This document shows positions 38,001-45,700 of a stretch of DNA of 64,000 bases, piece after piece. The stretch lies in the NCBI RefSeq assembly GCF_037893015.1, contig NC_133658.1, positions 882,302,893 to 882,366,892 on the forward strand. Direction: 5' to 3'. Within the stretch, counting starts at the first letter, position 1. Every line of letters begins with the position of its first letter. Below the pieces are notes generated by a model. The model was not told the origin of the DNA. It saw nothing but the letters and a program-made list of their open reading frames with translations, and did not search any database. The DNA comes from Macrotis lagotis. Its lineage: Eukaryota; Chordata; Mammalia; Peramelemorphia; Peramelidae. Made by a program: the position numbers and the translations under genes.

Positions 38001-39684
38001 CCACCCTGCGCCAAGAAGGCTGTTTTTCTACTTCCTTACCTTGTCTCCATCTGTCCATCCCCATAGATCTATGTGGGCCATTTTGAGTCACTGTCCATCT
38101 GACAGAGAGAATGAGGTTCAGTAGTTCAACCCGGCCCCTGTGATGCAGACTGGCTTTGTGACCTTGGGCAAGTTCCTTATATTAGTCAAGTCCCAGTCTA
38201 GGCCCTATCATAACTCTTCCCATGTAGGAGGCAGTAAGTAACTTGATCCTCCTCTCCAGAATGTTGTTTAGTTGAGCACATTTGGCAGCCTGCAGTCTTT
38301 GTTACCCTTTTGGAGCCCTGGCCTGTCCCTCCCAGCTCCTCTTCACTGCTGTATGTCAGGGAGAGAGCATTCCATGAGGAATGCAATAGAATACCTTGGG
38401 GTGGAAGCGAGTGCCCCCAGAGCCTGGGGCCCTTCTAACCAAGTTCTGGGTCTGCTGCAGGTGACAGGGCTCGACGGCAACTACAGGATCACCTGCCACA
38501 CAGTGATGGAGGTACTTCGGGAGCACAAGGACAGTGTGATGGCCGTGCTGGAAGCCTTTGTCTATGACCCCTTGTTGAACTGGAGGCTTATGGACAGTAA
38601 GTGCTCGAGAGTGCAGAACAGAACCCCTCCCCCTTGCCCCCCCCACTAGACTTGACCCATTCCTCTCCCCCCCACCCAGTTTCAGCTGGGCAGTAGAAAG
38701 TTTCCTTCTAGAGCCCTCGAAAGAAAGGTACATTCCCTTCTTTTAGGGTGGCTAGGGCATGGGAAGCTAAATTCCCTGCTCTAAATGCTAAACAACCATC
38801 ATTAACAAACCTTTAGAATGCAGCCCATTTGTAAGTTGGGAACTCATTGGAGCTTCTTGGCCATCACCCTTTCTGCCCTAAGAGCATGGAGTAATAACAA
38901 AATAGGTTTTTTAAAAGACCTCCCCTTATGTCCTTAACTCCATAATCTAAAAAACTGCTTATTAACCATTTAAGAGCTACCTAAATCACTTTGAATTTCT
39001 TTCTCACCATAGACACTCCCTTACTAATGATTTTTCTCCTTCTAGTTTGGTCTACAAGGCAGTATGAGTAGAAAATAAGAGTTGTGTTTTAGGGGAACGA
39101 TGTTTTTTCAATTCTGTTTTTCTGCCTTTGGATGGAAATTTTTCCTCCAAAATTCACCCCCATCAGATCTTATTCCTACATTTCCTCTTTCATACCTTCT
39201 CTGAGTTTAGGCATGGAGGTGAATGAATCAAGTGGAGAATTAATACTGCATGTCCTCGCTAACCCCTCCTATACCAAATAATACATAGTTGTCTATTTTT
39301 GAGTATTAATAGCTGAGAAAGGATCAGGGCTTCATGATTTGAAGAGAATGTCCACCAAGTTTCCTAAACCTCATACAAAAGCATAAAACACTCTTCAATG
39401 TGAGTTTTATTTCTTTCCCCAGCAAATACAAAAGGCACTAAGCGGTCACGAACGCGGACAGACTCCTACTCAGCCGGCCAGTCTGTAGGTGGGTGTATTA
39501 TATAGGAAGAGGGAACATGGTTCTAGTGAATCTTGGGCATTCCAAGGACAAGATGGCCTTTTTTACAGTACTTAGTGAAGGTTCTTGTCACCTCAGTGTC
39601 ACCAACTCAGAATCTGAAAGTCACCATCTTCTTTTTAAAAAATTAATAATCTTACAATTAGGAAACAGAATGAAACATACATAC

Positions 39685-39721
<37 letters not shown>

Positions 39722-42700
39722 CAGAGACAGTCAGTGAGGAACTTGGTCTTTCCTAATTATGCAAATTTGCTAAAAGGAATTTCTTATTTCTTTTTTTTCA
39801 ATGTAGTAGTAGTCAAGAGAGAGAAAAATAGAGAGGAAGGAGGGAGAGAAAGAGAATACTGATTTCTCTTCATTAAAAGCTTAAAATTTTTAAAATAAAG
39901 ATGGAGGAAATGAGAAGGTGAGTCTATTCCGGACTTGATTCTAACAAATAAGAAGTGATTAGTAAAGTAGAAATTAGGGAGTCTGAGAAAGAAGGGACTA
40001 TTTAATTTTTTTTTTAACCTTCCTCTCAAGTATTTTTTCCAATTGCATGTAAAAAATTTTTTAACATTTCTCCTTCTCTCCCTTCCTTGAGAAAACAACA
40101 GTTTGATATGGGTTATACATATACATTTGCAGAAAGTAAATAAGTATGCTTCAATCTGCATTCAGACTCCATCAGTTCTTTTTCTGAAGATAGATAGCAT
40201 GTTTCATCATAAGTCCTTTGGAATTGTCTTGGATCATTGTATTGCTGAAAATAGCTAAATCACTAGCAGTTGATCATCATATAATATTGCTGTTTCTATG
40301 TATAGTTTTCTCCTGGTTCTGCTTATTTCACTTTCCTTCAATTCATGTAAGTCTTTCCAGATTTTTTTAAAATATACTGTCATTTCTTATGACACAATAA
40401 TATTTCATCACAATTATCTACCACAGCTTCTTTGGCCATTCCTCAATTGATGAACATTCCCTCAATTTCTAATTTCTTTGTCACCATTTGAGAAATGAGG
40501 CCTTTATCAGAGCAACTTACTATTGCTCCATCTTATTTTTCCCCTCTTTATCCTTCTCTCTCTCTCTCTCTTCTTTCACCCTGCCCTTCCTCAAAAGTGT
40601 TTTGTTCCTGACCATTGTCTCCCCCAATTCACTTTCCATTCTATCAGTACCTCCCTTCTCATATCCCCTTCCCCTCCTTCTTCTCTGTAGGGCAAGATAG
40701 CTTTCTATACCCAATTGAATAGGTATGCTATTCTCTTTTTGAGCTAATTCTGATCAGAATATGATTCATATGTTGTCCACTTATCCACAGCCCCCATCTT
40801 CCTCTTCACTATAAAAGCTCTTCATACCTCTTCTACATGATATATTCTATCTCTCCCTTCCTCTTTTCCCCCAGTGCATCCCTCTTTCTCAGCCATTAAC
40901 TTTTTTCTTTTTTTTAAGATATCCTGTCATAATCAACTTACACCTGTGCCCTCTGTCATTGTATACTCCCTTTTAATTAATTGACCTAAAAATGAACAAG
41001 TTCTTAAGAGTTGCAAGTATCAATTTCCCATAAAGGAATGTAAACAGTTTAACATTATAGATTCCCTTAATGTTTCTCTTTTCTGTTTACCTTTTTATTC
41101 TTATCTTGAATCTTATATTTGAAAGTCAAATTTCCTTTTTTTGTCTGGTCTTTTCTAAGCATTCACCAGAAATGCTTAAAAACCTCTATTTCATTAAATA
41201 TTTTTTTTGGCTTTTGAAGGAATATATACTCAGTTTTTCTGGGTAAGTGATTTTTGGTTGAAATCTTAGCTCCTTTGCCCCTCTAATATCATTTTCCAAA
41301 CCTTCTGATTCTTTAAAGTAAAAGCTACTAAATTTTGTGTAATGATGACTATGGTCTATGATACTTGAATTGTTTCTTTCTAGCTGCTTGCAATTATTTT
41401 CTCCTTCACCTGGGAGCTCTGGAATTTGACTAAAATATTCCTGAAAATTTTCATTTTGTGATCTCTTTAAGGAGGTGATCAGTGAGCATTTTTAATTTCT
41501 ATTTTACTCTCTTGCTCTAAGATATCAGGGCAATTTTCCTTGAGAATTTCTTGAAATATGATGTCCCAACTCTTTTATCATGGCTTTAGGTAGTCCAGTA
41601 ATTTTTAAATTACCTCTCTTCAATCTGTTTTCAGATCAGTTGTTTTTCCAGTGAGATATTTCATATTTTCTTCCCTTTTTTCATTCTTTAGACTTTTTAA
41701 ATTGTTTCTTGATGTATAATAAAGTCTTTAGTTTCCACTTACTCAATTCTAATTTTTAGGGAATTATTTTGATTTCAATGAGTTTTTGTGTCTCCTTTTT
41801 CATTTGGCCATTTCTACTTTTAAAGTTCTTCTCTTCAATAATTTTTGTACATCTTTAGTCTTTTTTGTTGTTGTTTGTTCATTTTTTCCAAACTATTTCT
41901 TGACTTTTAATTTTATGTTAGAGTTGGATTCTGCTCCCAGGATGGAGAGGGCACTGTCTCAAACTTCAAGTTTTTCATACTGTTGTTTTTAGGGCAAGTT
42001 CAGGGTGGGGGGGCATTTACAGTGTGGTATAATCGAAGGACAGATGTGGTCACTGCTTTTCTGGCTTGTGCTGTGGTCTGTGAAAAACCACAAGCATACT
42101 TTTCAGCCCTGAAGCTGTAACTCTGTTTCTCCCTACTTTCTTGTTGCCACAGACTCTGGTGTACTCCTAAGGGTGCTCCTTCTCATTGATCTTGCAACCT
42201 GGACCTCTGTATGGACAATGCATAAATTACTGTCTCTGGGATGAGAAGCCACCCACTATCAATTCCATTGCCCCAAAACTGTGACTGGCTTGTGGGATGC
42301 AGCTTGCCCCTGTACTGGACTCCACTCTATTCTCAGTGGCCTTTCCAGCCAACTTTATGAGTTGTCTTGGACTTGGAAATTATTTCACTCTAACCTTTTC
42401 CCTCCAAGATTCACTTTGAAGCATAATTTTAAAGTTGTTTGGAGAAGAATTTGGAAGAGCTTAAACAGGTCCCTCCCTTTACATCTTGACTCTTCCCCCC
42501 TCCCTTTAATTTTCTATGAAATAATTTAAAATGATATTCATCTGGAAGTGATGAGACCATCCTCACTCATTCTAGGGAGTTTAACACATAATCGGCAGTT
42601 TTGGAACATAGAAGGTTTTTAACAGATGACTTTTGATTGTAAGTGTTTACTGAATCCTCTGGTACCAGTACTAAGAACTGGAATAGCTTAAAGTGGAGTG

Positions 42701-45700
42701 TTTCCACCTCAGATTTTCTACCATCACTCACTCTGTTCCCTTAATAAATCTTACAACAGAACCAGCATTAAGGGCACCCTGTGAGGTGGTCCAGCATGCC
42801 CCTCAGCTCATTGTATCCTTGTGAGGGTACCATTATCCCTCCAGGGTGCTGGACTGGAGAAGCTGTGACTCTCTCTATCCCTGACCTACCACCAAGGCTC
42901 ATAGCCTTCCTTCTCAAGACCTTTCCTGCATCTTCCACTCCCTTCCTTTGGTCAGTCACTCGCCCTTCCTCCCTATTCCCTCCCCAGGCTCTGCCTTCTT
43001 TGGCCTCCATTGTCTAATGAATCAGACAGAGACTTCTAACAGAACACAAGCTCCTTGAGGTCAAGGACAGTGTGCATCCCTAGTGTCCAGCCCAGAGCCT
43101 GGGATACAATAGGTGCATGTGATTGACCTTTGAGAACCTCCACCATTTGTCCCAGGCCTATCTTTTAGTTTCCTTCATTTCGGCTTCTTTCAGACCAAAT
43201 TAAACTCCTTCCTTTTTCCTGTTCCTGCTCTGTACTGTCCATCTCTGTCTACTGAAGCTTCTCCCTCTCTCCCTTGAAGGCAGAGTTCAGATATGCCCTT
43301 CTTGATGCCTTCCCTTTTCTTCCAAAGGAAAGCACCTCTTCACATGTGTCATAGAGGCTCCTCTAGATCTGGTCCCTTCTCCTTGTAGCTATGTCCCCCC
43401 TCCTTTGTTAAAGTCGAAGCTCTTACATATCCTGGGGACTTGATGTATACCTTTTCTGAATCAAATTGACAGCAGACATGGTCTTCATGAGAAGTCCTCC
43501 TCTGATTGTTCCTGGCACTTTGATGTCCTCCAAAGAATGCAACATGGAGGGCAAGGAAGGGAATAAGCATTTAAATAGTCCCTACTCTGTACTCAACTCT
43601 TTCCACTTTTTAATCACCTTCATAGGTGCCAGTATTATGCCATTTTACGAATAAGGAAACTGAGGTATAGGTTATTGACTTGCTCAGTGTCACACAATTA
43701 GCAAAAGGTCTGAGGTGGGATTTGAACTCAGGTCTTCCTGAATCCAGACCCAACCCTCTACTGCACCACCTGAAGTTGTAAATTGCTCCTTACAAGAGGA
43801 ATCTGAGGGTTCCCTCTTCCAATGAAATCACAGGAATTACATGGATAATTTCACCTAATTCTTTTCCTTTGAAGACCTCGATCATTTGAGTGTGACCTCC
43901 AGAATCTGAGAACTCACCTGCCTCATAGAAATGGGGTGCTCTGATTCTCAATTGGAATTCCTTTCAATGCAATAAGCATTTGGTATTGTGTCATGTGAGG
44001 CATCCTTGGAGGGGCTGCTGCTGACCACAGCCTTCATTTCTAGCTACACTTTATTTGGCAAAATACTTGATATCTGTCGTCTCCTTTCCTCTGAGATAGG
44101 TGTTCTTGTTGCCCCCATTTTACAAATGAGAAATTAAAGTTCAGAGATTTCAAAACCCTAAGCATCTGCATTCAAATTTAGACCTTAGTCTTCCTGGTTC
44201 CAAGACTTTCTGGTCCCCATTGTATAAGCTTCCTCAGTGAGCTTGAGACCTTCTGAATTTTTTTTTTTTTTTTTGCTTGATGGAATGGAGACTACTTTCT
44301 GAATAAATCATATCGGTGATAATCTCTTAGCAAAGGTCTAAAAGGTTATCTATTTTTTTTGTCCTAGTTTAACTCTCGCCATTTTCTTAGATTATTTATT
44401 TCACCAAACACTATTCTCTATATGGAAAGTGAATACAACAGCTCATAAATAGGGACTGTCTCGTCCAAATTTTCTATTTCTTCAGCCCAGTGTTCTGTGC
44501 ACAGTAGATAACTGAATAAATGTCTCTTGAATTAATTGAACTGAGGAAAGTTTGGTCAGGACCATATCCTAAGGTTTTGATTTTTTTTCTGTTTATTTTT
44601 TCCTAGAATTATTGGACAGTGTGGAGCTTGGAGAGACTGCTCACAAGAAAACAGGGACCACAGTGCCTGAATCTATCCATTCTTTTAGTAAGTGCAACTT
44701 TGGATGTCCTAGGTTATGAGGGATTTCTCATGGAAAGATGCACAAGGGAAGAGGCCAGGGGACATCAGTCCTGGAGAGGAGAACTACCTTCTTCCAAGAA
44801 ATGTGTGCAACAAAGCTGACTGTTCTTTCAACCCTCTTAGTATTGTTCTTTCTCCTTTTTGTCTTTCAGTTGGGGATGGTTTGGTGAAACCAGAAGCTCT
44901 AAATAAAAAGGCTATTCAGATTATTAACAGGGTTCGAGATAAACTCACTGGTAAGTATGTGTTTGTGTTTCCTTGGAAGGAACATAAACTTTGTGGAATG
45001 CATTTCATTTCTTTAAGTAGATGGTTGGCAGGGTTTTCAGGCTTGTTGTTAGGGCCTAGGCTTTTACTACCAATTAGCTAATTAATTAGATTGTACTGTT
45101 TCTCTAAGGTCAGCAGTTACAGAGGCTTTCAGGCCTCTCTTGTTGATGACCTATACCAACAGTACAAGTCAAGGTCATATGAATATAACTTTAATTGAGG
45201 CATATAAGAGTCTTTTACTTTGGTCAAATATCTTTTCCTTCCATAAACTTCATCAAAAAGAAGGGCTGTTAACCCATCAGCCCATTTGTTCATTCCCCAT
45301 ATAAATTCTGTTTCAAGTTTTAGAGAAAAGTCAAGGGAACCTCAAACAGAAGATGATTTGACTTCCAGCCCACCCTGGGCTAGAGATTGATAAACTCAAA
45401 ATAGATAACCATTAAATATATTATAAATGTGTCTCAGTGGAAAGAGTAGATTCACATTCATGCCACGAACCTTCAAGATGTTCAAGACATGGGGGCAGCA
45501 GCTAGGTGCCACAGTGGATAGAGCACTGACCCTGGAGTCAGGAGGACCTGAGTTCAAATCCAGCCTCAGACACTTAATAATTACCTAGCTGTGTGACCTT
45601 GGATAAGTCACTTAATTCCAATGCCTTGAGCAAAAATCAAAAAAAGGGGGCAGCTAGGTGGTGCAGTGGATAGAGCACTGGCCTTGGAGTCAGGAGTACC

